A stretch of DNA of 64,000 bases from assembly GCF_013359735.1 (NCBI RefSeq), contig NZ_JABFMX010000003.1, positions 62,001-126,000 of the forward strand, in the 5' to 3' direction. Shown piece after piece: positions 50,243-59,559 of the stretch. The stretch is from Arthrobacter sp. C9C5. Lineage in GTDB: Bacteria; Actinomycetota; Actinomycetes; Actinomycetales; Micrococcaceae. The position numbers and the translations under genes were made by a program. Below the pieces are notes generated by a model that saw only the letters and a list, made by a program, of their open reading frames with translations, was not told the origin of the DNA and did no database searches. Position 1 is the stretch's first letter; each line of letters begins with the position of its first letter.

Positions 50243-51067
50243 TTAGGCGTCGTCGTTGTGCAAGCCTGCTGCAGCCAGCGCCACCGCATCAGGGTGCAGC
50301 GCGGGCAGACGGGAGGTGGCCAGGCGCGTAAATTTGCCCTTCGCAAGAAACCGGTAAAACAGATGTTGCGGAAGCACGGCCCAAAGTATCCGCTTGGTGA
50401 GAATCTTGGCACGATCACGGTTGGTGCGGCATTCCAGAAGGCGGGCCTTAGTAGTGTCAGCGTCGTAGCGGGTGCTGCGCCCTCCCATTTCGAACTCGCA
50501 CACGACTACGGGCAGGAACGTAGCTCCGGCAGCCCTGACGGCATGCGCGGTGTAGGCTCCGTCAGCCCCGATGGGACGGGCCAGCGTGTACCTGTTGGCT
50601 TCGTAGAAGCGTCTGGGGTAGAACGTTGCCTGGTGTGCCGGCATGGACAACGCATCGGCCTCGCGGCCCAGTCCTGGGCGCAGGAATCGATCATCCTTCC
50701 AGCGCTCGATGCTGTAGCCCAGGAGGACCTGACCTGCCGCGGCGTCCACAACCCTGTCCAGCGAAAACTCCTTGTGGAGGGAGTCCCCCGCGTTGAGGAA
50801 CAGCGCATACTCCCCGGACGAGCGGGCCAGGCCCTTATTCATCGCGTCGTAAAGCCCATCGTCGGGCTCACTCACGAGGAACGTCCGCGCGGGCAGATGC
50901 CCATCCAAGGCCTCCCTGACCTGGCCATCACTGCTGCCATCGATAATCCAGTGCTCGACGGCCTCGGATCGAAGCGGGGCAACGCTGGCGAGGGTCCTCT
51001 CCAGGCCCGGCCAGTCGTTGAAGACAACGGTGATGATACTCAGGAATGGAGTGTGCAAGTCAGACAC
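50243..51067 (-). CDS. Family 2 glycosyltransferase
   Basis: 274 residues, GT-A fold. FLSIITVVFNDWPGLERTL at the N-terminus, WIIDGSSDG, VSEPDDGLYDAMNKGLARS and FLNAGDSL (the metal-binding D) are the expected motifs; PAHQATFYPRRFYEANRY is typical of the WcaA-like group of exopolysaccharide transferases. GTG start after GGGGGA. The last ~50 residues are basic (ILTKRILWAVLPQHLFYRFL) and may touch the membrane. It has no polysaccharide genes around it. Confidence 0.88.
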   Translation of the reverse strand: MSDLHTPFLSIITVVFNDWPGLERTLASVAPLRSEAVEHWIIDGSSDGQVREALDGHLPARTFLVSEPDDGLYDAMNKGLARSSGEYALFLNAGDSLHKEFSLDRVVDAAAGQVLLGYSIERWKDDRFLRPGLGREADALSMPAHQATFYPRRFYEANRYTLARPIGADGAYTAHAVRAAGATFLPVVVCEFEMGGRSTRYDADTTKARLLECRTNRDRAKILTKRILWAVLPQHLFYRFLAKGKFTRLATSRLPALHPDAVALAAAGLHNDDA

Positions 51068-51197
51068 ATGTCCCCCAGCTGCAGATGTGGTTGCTCCTAT
51101 AATAAGCGTCTCCTTCGGACAGTCCAGTCGAGTGACTCAGACGGTGCCGAGCATCCGGGGCCGGTCCCAGCGCGGTTGCCCCTGCCAGAGGTGCCGG

Positions 51198-52868
51198 CTA
51201 CAGATCGGCGAGCACGGCCCCCGGGTTCTCGATCGCGTCGGCCACGTAGCGGAGGAATCCGCCGGCGGTTCCGCCGTCACACACGCGGTGGTCGAAGGTG
51301 AGCGTCAGCTCGGTGACCTTGCGGACGGCGAGCTCCCCGTTGACCACCCACGGCTTGTCGATGATGCGTCCGACGCCGAGGATGCCCACCTCGGGGTGGT
51401 TGATGATCGCCGCGGAACCGTCCACGCCGAAGACGCCGTAGTTGTTCAGCGTGAAAGTGCCGCTGCCCAGTTCCGCGGGCGTCGCTTTACCGTCGCGGAC
51501 GACGGCGGTGAGCCGGCGGATCTCCGCATCCAGTTCGCGGGCGCTGAGTTTGTCCGCGTTCCGCACGGAGGGGACCATCAGGCCCCGGTCCGTCTGCGCC
51601 GCGAAGCCGAGGTTGACGCCATCGAAAGCCACGATTTCCTGGCTGGCCCCGCCCGTGGTGTCCTCGGTGGTGACGATCCGGGTGTTCAGCTCGGGGAACT
51701 TCTTGAGCCCGGCGGTGACGAAGCGGGCAATGAACGCCAGCAGCCCCGGGGTGTGGTGCGGATCCGCCTTCTTCAATGCGGCACGAAGCTCCACGAGCGC
51801 CGTGGCGTCCACGTCCACCCACACGGTGGCCTCGGGAATCTCGGACCGGCTGCGGCTCATGTTCGCGGCCACGGCCTTGCGCACGCCCCGGACCGGGGTG
51901 CGCCCGGAAATGCCAAGCCCGGTGCGGGCATCGGTGTCCCCGGCAGCCGAGACCGCAGCTGCCGCCGGCGTTGCGGCCGGAGCTGCTACCGCACGCTCGA
52001 CCACCGAAGGCTTGATAACAGCCTCAACGTCGCGCCGCATGATGAGCCCGCTGGCCCCCGAACCCTGGAGTTCCCCCAAATCAACCCCATGGTCCCGCGC
52101 CATCCGCCGGACCAGCGGAGAAATCACAGCCCCCAACTTCCCCGGAACCCGGGTCCGCATCAGCAAGAGATCGTCCGCAGCCTTCTCAGCATCCGATACC
52201 AACGCAACAGGCTCGGCAACCGTAGTGCCGGCCGAAGCCTTCCGCGCCCGCGTCCGCCGAGCAACCCCATGCCCGCCCGGCGTCCCATACCCAATCAAAA
52301 CGTTCCCGGACCCGGCCTTCTCCTCCTCGCGGTAGGTCTCAGCAGCTACAGCGGCCGGCGAGTCGGCAACAACGGCCGGTGAGTCGACAGCGCTACCAGC
52401 CGACGCAGGCAATGCCGCCCCGGGCGTGGCATCAAAGGACCCGGACGAGGGCCCCGATGCGAGCTTGCGAGCATTGGGAAGTCCGGGGCCGCTGTCGGAG
52501 CCGGACGGCATGCTGCTTGCAGCAATGCCGTCCGGCGAAGGGGCGGGGGCGGCATTGCCTGTGGCGGCGCGCCGAGCGCTACCGGGGGCGGCATCATCCG
52601 CGGCGGCCCCACCGGGGGCCGCAGCTAAGGGAGTTACAGAAATCAGCGGCTTGCCGACGTCGAGCGTCTGGCCGGGCTCGCCGTGCAGCACGGCGACGGT
52701 GCCGGCGTACGGAGAGGGGACTTCGACCATGGACTTCGCGGTCTCAACCTCGGCGATCGGCTGGTCGACGCGGATTTCGTCGCCCACGGCCACAAGCCAG
52801 TTCACGAGCTCGGCTTCGGTGAGGCCTTCGCCGAGGTCCGGCAGGAGGAATACTTTCGGTTCGGTCAT
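51198..52868 (-). CDS. bkdC: E2 component (dihydrolipoyl acyltransferase) of 2-oxoacid dehydrogenase
   Basis: 556 residues. One lipoyl domain ([15 protein letters not shown], lipoylated Lys in ETAKSMVEV near 45), a very long linker (~80-220), a peripheral-subunit-binding domain ([19 protein letters not shown]), a second linker and the catalytic domain ending DHRVCDGG with catalytic His and Asp. The linker contains a nested palindromic element. It follows E1 beta with 2 bp between. Branched-chain 2-oxoacids are the likely substrate, from E1 subunits and the divergent Lrp. No E3 gene follows. Confidence 0.93.
   Translation of the reverse strand: MTEPKVFLLPDLGEGLTEAELVNWLVAVGDEIRVDQPIAEVETAKSMVEVPSPYAGTVAVLHGEPGQTLDVGKPLISVTPLAAAPGGAAADDAAPGSARRAATGNAAPAPSPDGIAASSMPSGSDSGPGLPNARKLASGPSSGSFDATPGAALPASAGSAVDSPAVVADSPAAVAAETYREEEKAGSGNVLIGYGTPGGHGVARRTRARKASAGTTVAEPVALVSDAEKAADDLLLMRTRVPGKLGAVISPLVRRMARDHGVDLGELQGSGASGLIMRRDVEAVIKPSVVERAVAAPAATPAAAAVSAAGDTDARTGLGISGRTPVRGVRKAVAANMSRSRSEIPEATVWVDVDATALVELRAALKKADPHHTPGLLAFIARFVTAGLKKFPELNTRIVTTEDTTGGASQEIVAFDGVNLGFAAQTDRGLMVPSVRNADKLSARELDAEIRRLTAVVRDGKATPAELGSGTFTLNNYGVFGVDGSAAIINHPEVGILGVGRIIDKPWVVNGELAVRKVTELTLTFDHRVCDGGTAGGFLRYVADAIENPGAVLADL
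52406..52561 (-). repeat. Nested palindromic element, copy B, inside the E2 gene
   Basis: A perfect 16-bp inverted repeat (52406-52421 and 52546-52561, core GGCAATGCCGCCCC / GGGGCGGCATTGCC) encloses a hairpin at 52501-52535 with arms CCGGACGGCAT-GCTGC / GCAGC-A-ATGCCGTCCGG around TT. Arms differ from copy A in cysD but pair in each copy. An extra ~45 bp, containing two GCGAGC words, is inserted relative to copy A. Encoded peptide has [14 protein letters not shown] and [11 protein letters not shown]. Confidence 0.85.
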
Positions 52869-52870
52869 GG

Positions 52871-53983
52871 TCAGTCTTCCCACTGGAGGTCGTCAACGGC
52901 GTCGAGGATGCGGTCCACGCCGGGCAGGTAGTAGTGCTCGAGTTTCGGCGCCGGGTACGGCACGTCGAAGCCGGTGACGCGGCGGATCGGGGCGGCGAGG
53001 TGGTGGAAGCAGCGTTCCTGGACCCGGGCCACGATCTCGGAGGCCACCGAGGCGAAGCCGTGAGCTTCGGCGATGACGACGGCGCGGCCGGTCTTTCGGA
53101 CCGAGGCGCAGACGGTCTCGTCGTCGAACGGCACGATCGAGCGGACGTCGATCACCTCAAGCGAGCGGCCCTCCTCGGCGGCAGCGGCCGCGGCGGCGAG
53201 CGCCGTCGGTACGGACGGGCCGTAGGCGATGAGCGTGGCGTCGGTGCCGGGACGGGCGACGGCGGCGCGGCCCTCGGAAGAGGTCCCGCGTTCGGTGTTC
53301 GCGGCGTGCTCGGCCCGCAGCGCGTCCAGGTCGACCTGGTCCTTGGACCAGTACAGCTTCTTGGGCTCCATGAACATCACCGGGTCGTCCGAGTCGATGG
53401 CTTCGCGGAGCATCCGGTAGCCGTCGGCCACGGTGGCCGGGGTGAAGACCTTGAGGCCCGCGGTGTGGGCGTAGTAGGCCTCGGAGGAGTCGCAGTGGTG
53501 CTCCACTCCCCCGATGCCGCCGGCGTACGGGACGCGGATAACGATGGGCAGTTTCACGGTGCCTTTGGTGCGGTTGTGCATCTTGGCGACATGGCTGACG
53601 ATCTGTTCGAACGCCGGGTAGGCGAAGGCGTCGAACTGCATCTCGATGACCGGACGCATGCCGTTCATGGCCATGCCCACGGCCATGCCGACAATGCCGG
53701 ATTCGGCCAGCGGGGTGTCGAAGCAGCGGCTCTGCCCGAAGGTCTTGGTGAGCCCGTCGGTGATGCGGAAGACGCCGCCGAGCATGCCGACGTCCTCGCC
53801 GAAGACCAGGACCGAGTCATCGGCGTGCATGGCGTCGGCCATGGCGGTGTTCAGCGCCTTGGCCAGAGTGATGGTCTGCGGGCCCGTCTTTTCGGCTTCA
53901 ACGGCGGCCTTGGCGGCGGCCCGGGCCGTGGCGGCACTGACGTTGTTGTTCGCCTCGGAGGAGGTGGTGACGGTGGGGCTCAT
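52871..53983 (-). CDS. bkdB: E1 beta subunit of 2-oxoacid dehydrogenase
   Basis: 370 residues. Transketolase-like beta fold: [17 protein letters not shown], then [58 protein letters not shown] and [10 protein letters not shown]. With E1 alpha it decarboxylates the 2-oxoacid on ThDP. An extra N-terminus of ~35 residues (Ala/Ser/Lys) precedes the domain. The ATG overlaps the E1 alpha stop (ATGA). Confidence 0.95.
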   Translation of the reverse strand: MSPTVTTSSEANNNVSAATARAAAKAAVEAEKTGPQTITLAKALNTAMADAMHADDSVLVFGEDVGMLGGVFRITDGLTKTFGQSRCFDTPLAESGIVGMAVGMAMNGMRPVIEMQFDAFAYPAFEQIVSHVAKMHNRTKGTVKLPIVIRVPYAGGIGGVEHHCDSSEAYYAHTAGLKVFTPATVADGYRMLREAIDSDDPVMFMEPKKLYWSKDQVDLDALRAEHAANTERGTSSEGRAAVARPGTDATLIAYGPSVPTALAAAAAAAEEGRSLEVIDVRSIVPFDDETVCASVRKTGRAVVIAEAHGFASVASEIVARVQERCFHHLAAPIRRVTGFDVPYPAPKLEHYYLPGVDRILDAVDDLQWED

Positions 53984-55239
53984 CGTGCGGACTCCTCGGA
54001 AGTCGTGGCGGAGGCGGCGTCGCGCGCCAGTTCATCGGCGAGCATGGCGGACTGTTCCTTCAACTGCGGGGTCGGGGCGGAGAAGACGTACTTGAAGAGG
54101 TCCTGGGGATCCACGGGGACATCCTCGCCCAGGCCCTCGCGCAGCTGCGCGGCCACGGTTTCTGCCTTTTCCGCAATCCGGGCGGCGCCGTCGTCGTCGA
54201 GCAGTCCGCGCTCCGTCAGGTAGGTTTTCATCCGGCTCAGCGGATCCTTGGCGACCCATTCGGCCACTTCACTGTCCTGCCGGTAGCGGGTGGCGTCGTC
54301 GGCGTTGGTGTGGGCCTGCATCCGGTAGGTGTGAGCTTCCACCAGGAGCGGGCCGGAACCGTCGCGGGCCAGTTTCACGGCCCGGCCGAGCACGGCCAGG
54401 AGGGCAACAATGTCGTTGCCGTCCACGCGTTCGCCGGCCATGCCGTAGCCGACGGCCTTGTGCGCGAGCGACGGCGCGACCGACTGGTGCGCGAGCGGCA
54501 CGGAGATGGCGTACTGGTTGTTCTGGACGAAGAAGACCACCGGGAGGTGGAACACGGCGGCGAAGTTCAGCGCCTCGTGGAAGTCGCCCTCGCTGGTCGC
54601 GCCGTCGCCGCACATGGCCAGGACGACGGTATCCTCGCCGCGGAGTTTGGCCGCGTGGGCGACGCCGACGGCGTGGAGCAACTGGGTGGTCAGCGGCGTG
54701 CACTGGATGCCGACCTTGTGCTTGGCGGGGTCGTAGCCGCCGTGCCAGTCGCCACGGAACAGCGTCATGGTCTGGACCGGATCCACGCCGCGTGCCATCA
54801 CGGCCACCGAGTCGCGGTAGGTGGGGAACATCCAATCGCCGTCGGAGAGGCAGAGCGCCGCCGCGACCTGGCAGGCCTCCTGGCCGTGGCTGGAGGGGTA
54901 GACGGCCATCCGGCCCTGGCGGACCAGCGCGGAGTTCTGGTCGTTGACGCGGCGTCCGACGACCAGCTGCTCGTAGGCGGCCATTAGTTCCGCATCCCCC
55001 GGGAGGCCGTACTCGTGGCCGGGCTGGGCGCCCTGCTCCGTGTGCGCGTTCAGGGCGCCGTCCGGTCCCACGATCTGGATCGGATGCCGGGCGGGCAGCA
55101 TGTAGTCCTCAACCGTGATGCCGAACTTGCGCACGGCCTCGCTGGCGGCATTTTCCGACGCGGCGGTGTTGTCCGCCGTGGGGGAGGTCGCTCGTCCGGC
55201 GGCTGGCTGCTGCGCAGTGTGGTCTGCGGAGATCGTCAT
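53980..55239 (-). CDS. bkdA: E1 alpha subunit of 2-oxoacid dehydrogenase (branched-chain type)
   Basis: 419 residues. ThDP motif CGDGATSEGDFHEALNFA continuing to FFVQNNQYAIS; AVYPSSHGQEACQVA and FPTYRDSVAVMARGVDP; the phosphorylation-loop-like TYRMQAHTNADDATRYR. The pattern is of the branched-chain (BkdA) rather than pyruvate type: HTNADDATRYR and VEDYMLPARHPIQIV. First gene of the operon; AGAAAGACGG precedes the ATG. Divergent from the Lrp regulator. Confidence 0.94.
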   Translation of the reverse strand: MTISADHTAQQPAAGRATSPTADNTAASENAASEAVRKFGITVEDYMLPARHPIQIVGPDGALNAHTEQGAQPGHEYGLPGDAELMAAYEQLVVGRRVNDQNSALVRQGRMAVYPSSHGQEACQVAAALCLSDGDWMFPTYRDSVAVMARGVDPVQTMTLFRGDWHGGYDPAKHKVGIQCTPLTTQLLHAVGVAHAAKLRGEDTVVLAMCGDGATSEGDFHEALNFAAVFHLPVVFFVQNNQYAISVPLAHQSVAPSLAHKAVGYGMAGERVDGNDIVALLAVLGRAVKLARDGSGPLLVEAHTYRMQAHTNADDATRYRQDSEVAEWVAKDPLSRMKTYLTERGLLDDDGAARIAEKAETVAAQLREGLGEDVPVDPQDLFKYVFSAPTPQLKEQSAMLADELARDAASATTSEESAR

Positions 55240-55398
55240 TGGTCCGTCTTTCTGTAGCCACTATTCGCTCCCAGTATGGTCCCGGGGGCCGTTTCGTATC
55301 CACCCCCGGCCGGAATCATGGAGAAGTCCCGAATTTTGCCCTAATCTGAAAGACAAAACGTAAATGTGAGCTGGATTACCGGCGGAGGTTGTAGACAA

Positions 55399-55860
55399 AT
55401 GGCAGAGACGGAAGCGGACCAGGCGGTACCGCTCGACGACGTAGACCGGAACATCATCGCCGAGCTGACCCGGGACGGCCGGATGTCCGTCACCCAGGTG
55501 GCCGAGAATGTCCACATTTCGCGCGCCCACGCGTACACCCGGATTGCCCGGCTGACCGGCGAGGGGGTCCTCACCAAGTTCACGGCGCTCGTGGATCCGA
55601 TCAAGGCCGGGCTGAAGTCATCCGCCTACGTGACCCTGAAGGTGCGCCAGCATTCCTGGCGGGAGCTTCGGGAACTGCTCCGCGCGATTCCCGAGGTGCA
55701 CCACATCGCCCTGGTGGGCGGTGACTTCGACGTCATTCTGCTGGTCCGCGCCGTGGACAACGTGGACCTGCGCCGGGTGATCTTCGATCAGCTGCAGTCC
55801 ATGCCCGGGGTCCTGGACACGCAGACGTTCCTGGTGTTCGAGGACCTGGATACCCGCTAG
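55399..55860 (+). CDS. Lrp/AsnC-family regulator, probable regulator of the bkd operon
   Basis: 153 residues from the ATG with GGAGG 11 nt upstream; a GTG 33 nt upstream is less likely. HTH: LDDVDRNIIAELTRDGRMSV then ENVHISRAHAYTRIARL. The RAM effector domain is YVTLKVRQHSWRELRELL and ALVGGDFDVILLVRAVDN. Its orientation, back to back with bkdABC, is that of BkdR-type regulators that respond to branched-chain amino acids. The gap is 159 bp. Confidence 0.92.
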   Translation: MAETEADQAVPLDDVDRNIIAELTRDGRMSVTQVAENVHISRAHAYTRIARLTGEGVLTKFTALVDPIKAGLKSSAYVTLKVRQHSWRELRELLRAIPEVHHIALVGGDFDVILLVRAVDNVDLRRVIFDQLQSMPGVLDTQTFLVFEDLDTR

Positions 55861-55878
55861 CCGCCCAGCCCCTAAACC

Positions 55879-56007
55879 AAGCGCGAACGGAGATTTCGGG
55901 CCCCTCCCGGGCGGCTCCACAGGGCCGCAAGTGTACGTTCGCGCTTCCTGCAGGGCCGCTAGTGTACGTTCGCGCTTCCTGCAGCGCCGCAAGTGTACGT
56001 TCGCGCC
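55879..56007. repeat. 31-bp tandem repeats, three direct and one inverted
   Basis: Direct units at 55921-55951, 55952-55982 and 55983-56007 (last one shortened), of the form AGGGCCGCAAGTGTACGTTC followed by GCGCTTCCTGC. An inverted, more divergent copy lies at 55879-55904 (AAGCGCGAACGG...TTTCGGGCCCC). The units separate the lrp and galU genes. No spacers of unlike sequence occur. Confidence 0.85.
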
Positions 56008-56010
56008 GGG

Positions 56011-56901
56011 TTAGTTAATGAAGCCCTTGAGCCAAATCTTGAGCTCTTCGCCAAACTCAACGCGTTCAGAGGCGATGGTGATGACGGCCTTGAGGTAGCT
56101 GAGCTTGTCGCCGGTATCGTAGCGCCGGCCTTTGAAAACCACGCCGTACACGCCGGAACCCTCGCCTTCACCGGCGGCCAGGGTCTGAAGCGCATCTGTC
56201 AGTTGGATCTCGCCGCCGCGGCCCGGCGCGGTGGTCTCCAGGACGCCGAAGACGGAGGGATGCAGCACGTACCGGCCGATGACGGCCAGGTTGGACGGCG
56301 CCTCGCCGACGGACGGTTTTTCCACGAGGCTGTTGACCCGGACGAAGCTCTCGCCCTCGATGGCCGTGATATCCGCACACCCGTAGGCGCTGATTTGTGC
56401 GGGGTCCACCTCGATCAGGGCAATCACGGACCCGCCGGTCTTCTGCTGCACCTCCATCATGGTGGTGAGCAGGTCTTCTGCCTCGTCGATAAGGTCATCG
56501 CCCAGGAGGACAGCGAACGGATCGTCGCCCACGTGCTGGCTGGCGCACAGCACGGCGTGCCCCAGGCCCTTGGCCTCGCCCTGCCGTACGTAGTGGATGG
56601 GTCCGAGGTCTGAGGCCTCGTGGACAGTGGCCAGGCGCTCCGTGTCGCCTTTGAGCTCCAGCATCCGCTCGAGCCCGGGCTCACGGTCGAAGTGGTCCTC
56701 CAGGGCGCGCTTGCTGCGCCCCGTGATCATCAGGATGTCGTCCAGGCCGGCCCTGACAGCTTCCTCGACGACGTACTGGATGGCCGGCCGGTCCACCACG
56801 GGAAGCATTTCCTTCGGCATAGCTTTCGTGGCGGGCAGGAACCGTGTTCCCATTCCGGCGGCAGGAATGACGGCTTTTGTGATTGATTTCCCCAATGTCA
56901 T
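56011..56901 (-). CDS. galU: UTP-glucose-1-phosphate uridylyltransferase
   Basis: 296 residues. GMGTRFLPATKAMPKEML is the nucleotide-binding signature, with the Lys in the PKEML motif; FVRVNSLVEKP and VYGVVFKGRRYDTGDKLSYL are family segments. It makes UDP-glucose for glycolipids and wall polymers. The ATG follows GGATTC with a weak ribosome site. It is between the repeat array and the enoyl-CoA hydratase gene; it does not seem part of the paa operon. Confidence 0.95.
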   Translation of the reverse strand: MTLGKSITKAVIPAAGMGTRFLPATKAMPKEMLPVVDRPAIQYVVEEAVRAGLDDILMITGRSKRALEDHFDREPGLERMLELKGDTERLATVHEASDLGPIHYVRQGEAKGLGHAVLCASQHVGDDPFAVLLGDDLIDEAEDLLTTMMEVQQKTGGSVIALIEVDPAQISAYGCADITAIEGESFVRVNSLVEKPSVGEAPSNLAVIGRYVLHPSVFGVLETTAPGRGGEIQLTDALQTLAAGEGEGSGVYGVVFKGRRYDTGDKLSYLKAVITIASERVEFGEELKIWLKGFIN

Positions 56902-56917
56902 GAACGAATCCTAGCCG

Positions 56918-57697
56918 CTAACCCTTGAAGACGGGGCTCCGCTTTTCCTGGAACGCCAGGAATCCCTCGGCGTAGTCCTCGCTCTTGCAGAGGCGGGCCT
57001 GCTCGACGTTCTCTTCCTCCATGGATTCCCAGAGGCCAAGCCGCTGGTCGCGGATGTGCGCCACCAGCTCCTTGCTGGCGTTGAACGCCCCGGTGGCACC
57101 GGTGGCCACCCTGGCGACGATGCCGCGGGTGTTCGCCAGCAGCTCCTCCGCGGGCATGGCACGGCTGAACAGCCCCTGCGCCACGGCCTCGGCGCCGCTC
57201 ATGAGCTCGGCGGTGTAGATCAGGTCGAGGGTGCGGTGCATTCCGAGCCGTTCGGTGAAGTACCAGTGCCCGCCGGAATCCAGCGTGGCGCCGAGCTTGG
57301 CGAAGGGGGATCCGAACTTGGCCGTGTCCGCGACGTAGACCACGTCCGTGGCCAGCAGCAGTCCGAGCCCCACGCCAAGGCAGGCGCCCTGCGCCGCGGC
57401 GAAGGTGGGTGCCGGGAAGGAACTCATCTTCTTCAGCAACGGCTGGACGAGTCCGCCCAGGTAGGCCTGGGCGTCGTCGCTCTCCGGGGTCACGCCGGCG
57501 ATGTCCCTGCCCGCGCAGAAGGCACGGCCCTCGCCCCGGAGCAGCAGCGCCCGCACCTCCCCGCGCGCGGCGGCGTCGGCGGCGTCGTCGTACGCCTGTG
57601 CCAAATCCTGCAGCGCCTGCTCGTCCAGCGAGTTCAGCTTCTGCGGCGCGTCCAGGACAACCTCGGCGATGCCGTCGGCGATGGTCAGGGAAATCAT
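56918..57697 (-). CDS. Enoyl-CoA hydratase/isomerase of the paa cluster (PaaG-like)
   Basis: 259 residues, crotonase fold. AFCAGRDIAGV forms the oxyanion loop and KLGATLDSGGHWYFTE carries the Asp (LDSGG) at the site used by PaaG-type isomerases, rather than the two Glu of classic hydratases. It is 24 bp downstream of paaE, so the 1,2-epoxyphenylacetyl-CoA isomerase (oxepin-forming) role fits; a PaaF-type hydratase is the alternative. Confidence 0.85.
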   Translation of the reverse strand: MISLTIADGIAEVVLDAPQKLNSLDEQALQDLAQAYDDAADAAARGEVRALLLRGEGRAFCAGRDIAGVTPESDDAQAYLGGLVQPLLKKMSSFPAPTFAAAQGACLGVGLGLLLATDVVYVADTAKFGSPFAKLGATLDSGGHWYFTERLGMHRTLDLIYTAELMSGAEAVAQGLFSRAMPAEELLANTRGIVARVATGATGAFNASKELVAHIRDQRLGLWESMEEENVEQARLCKSEDYAEGFLAFQEKRSPVFKG

Positions 57698-57721
57698 GCG
57701 GCTCCTTGGGTGGGTGAAGGC

Positions 57722-58948
57722 TTAGACGTCGAAATCGACGGTGACTTCGGCGGTGGTGGGATGGGACTGGCAGGTCAGCACGTAGCCCTTGTCCAGTTCG
57801 TCCTGCTCCAGCGCGTAGTTCTCATCCATGGTGACCGAGCCGCTGACCACCTTGGCGCGGCAGGTGCCGCAGACGCCGCCGGCGCACGCGAAGGGGACGT
57901 CCGGGCGGACCCGCAGGGCCGCGTTGAGGATCGATTCGCGGGCGTGGGTGGGGCTGGCGACCTCGCCCTGCAGTCCGTCGAGCTTGAAGGTGATCTTGTA
58001 CGTCTCCTTGGACTCGTCCGCGATCACCGGCCGGCCGATGTTGCCCTCGGGGCGGTCCGGCTTGCCGGAGGTGAACAGCTCAAACCGGACATGCTCCGGG
58101 GCTACGCCCCGGGCCGCCAGGGTATCGCGGCACAACTGCACGAGCTCGAACGGCCCGCAGAGGAACCATTCGTCGACGTCGTCGGCGTGGATGGCGGTGC
58201 CCAGCAGCGCCTGCAGCTTCTCGGCGTCGATCCGGCCGCTCAGCAGCGGGGCGATCCGCTGTTCGCGCGAAAGCACGTGGTGCAGCGCCAGCCGGGCAGG
58301 GTATTTGTCCTTCAGGTCCGCGAGTTCCTCCAGGAACATCACGTCCATGGCGGCCTTGTTGGCGTAGATCAGGTCGAAGCGGGTTTCCGGGTGGGCCGCG
58401 AGCAGCGTCCGGGCGATCGCGATCACGGGAGTGATGCCGGAGCCGGCGGCGATCGCGACAAACGAACCGGGCTCCCCCGCCAGCTCTTCCGGATGGTTCA
58501 TGGAGTTCATGACGTTCTGTTCCACGGGCTTGCCGTCGCGGCCGTGCTTGGACACAAAGGCGCCCATCGGGCTCATCACGTCCAGGACGTCGCCGGCCTT
58601 GAGCTCGGCATTGGCCCAGGTGGAGAAAAGGCCGCCGAGGTCCTTCTTGATGGCCACACGGATCTCGCTGCTGCCGTCCGCGAAGCTGCGCGGCTCGGCG
58701 CAGATCGAGTAGCTGCGGCGGATTTCCTTCGGCTCGCCGGACTCGTCCGGAAGGGTGGTGCGCAGGGCGACGTACTGGCCCGGGAGGTAATCGAACTGGC
58801 CGGTGAGCTCAGCCGGAACGCCGAAGGTCACCTCGATTGCGTCATCGGTAAGCCGGCGGACTTCGTCCACCGTCAGGGCGTGGAAGGACGCACGACGGCG
58901 GCCGGTGGCTGCGGCCGACTCGGCGGCGGTCTGGCGGACAACAGTCAT
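57722..58948 (-). CDS. paaE: Phenylacetyl-CoA epoxidase, reductase subunit
   Basis: 408 residues. FAD/NAD reductase domain first (RRSYSICAEP, AIAAGSGITPVIAIARTLL), then a plant-type 2Fe-2S ferredoxin domain with CAGGVCGTC and the last ligand in LTCQSHP. It passes electrons from NADPH to the di-iron oxygenase PaaA. An N-terminal extension of ~20 residues precedes FHALTVDEVRRL. Follows paaD with a 15-bp gap. Confidence 0.96.
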   Translation of the reverse strand: MTVVRQTAAESAAATGRRRASFHALTVDEVRRLTDDAIEVTFGVPAELTGQFDYLPGQYVALRTTLPDESGEPKEIRRSYSICAEPRSFADGSSEIRVAIKKDLGGLFSTWANAELKAGDVLDVMSPMGAFVSKHGRDGKPVEQNVMNSMNHPEELAGEPGSFVAIAAGSGITPVIAIARTLLAAHPETRFDLIYANKAAMDVMFLEELADLKDKYPARLALHHVLSREQRIAPLLSGRIDAEKLQALLGTAIHADDVDEWFLCGPFELVQLCRDTLAARGVAPEHVRFELFTSGKPDRPEGNIGRPVIADESKETYKITFKLDGLQGEVASPTHARESILNAALRVRPDVPFACAGGVCGTCRAKVVSGSVTMDENYALEQDELDKGYVLTCQSHPTTAEVTVDFDV

Positions 58949-58963
58949 GGAGGCACCTGTTCC

Positions 58964-59557
58964 TTACAAAACTTTGAAGTAGTCGAACGGTTCCTTGCAG
59001 TCCTGGCAGACGTACAGCGCCTTGCAGGACGTGGATCCGAAGCGGGTGAGTTCCTTGGTGTTCAGCGATGAACACTGCGGGCATTTGACGGCGAGGGACA
59101 GGCGGATCGGCCCGGCGTGCCGCACTGCGTTGGAGTGGCCGGAGGGCGGGGCGATCCCGTACTGCTCCAGCTTGACCTTGCCGGCGTCGCTCATCCAGTC
59201 CGTGGTCCAGGCCGGGGAGAGAACCAGCTCAACGTTGACGCTGGGGTAGCCCTCCCGGTTGAAGGCGGTTACGAGGTCGTCGCGGATGGCGTCCATGGCA
59301 GGGCAGCCCGAGTAGGTGGGCGTGATGGTGACCTGCACTGCGGGGACCATGCCGCCGTCGTCTGCGTTTGGTTCCTTCGTCACCCGGACGTTGCGCAGGA
59401 TCCCGAGGTCCTCGATGGTGAGGACCGGGATTTCCGGGTCGCAGACCGTGGCGGCGATGTCCCAGGCCTTTTGATCCGCAGTCTTCTGGCCTGTGATCTT
59501 CTGTTGCCCGGGTGCCATGGAATCGGCCGTGGGGTGGCTGACGTACATGTCCGGCAT
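58964..59557 (-). CDS. paaD: Phenylacetate degradation protein PaaD, Fe-S assembly type
   Basis: 197 residues. MIP18/DUF59 domain: WDIAATVCDPEIPVLTIEDLG, VTITPTYSGCPAMDAIRDDL. C-terminal zinc-ribbon-like part with CPQCSS and CQDC. Needed for maturation of the phenylacetyl-CoA epoxidase. Starts 2 bp after paaC. Confidence 0.95.
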   Translation of the reverse strand: MPDMYVSHPTADSMAPGQQKITGQKTADQKAWDIAATVCDPEIPVLTIEDLGILRNVRVTKEPNADDGGMVPAVQVTITPTYSGCPAMDAIRDDLVTAFNREGYPSVNVELVLSPAWTTDWMSDAGKVKLEQYGIAPPSGHSNAVRHAGPIRLSLAVKCPQCSSLNTKELTRFGSTSCKALYVCQDCKEPFDYFKVL

Positions 59558-59559
59558 GG

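Noticed and set aside
55921..56007. Possible CRISPR array
   Set aside because: The 31-bp units are directly adjacent with no unlike spacers, and no cas genes are present.
57056..59071. 671-codon open frame opposite paaE and the hydratase gene
   Set aside because: Antisense shadow of two clearly identified genes; His/Gly/Val/Asp/Glu-rich composition typical of reversed high-GC coding sequence.
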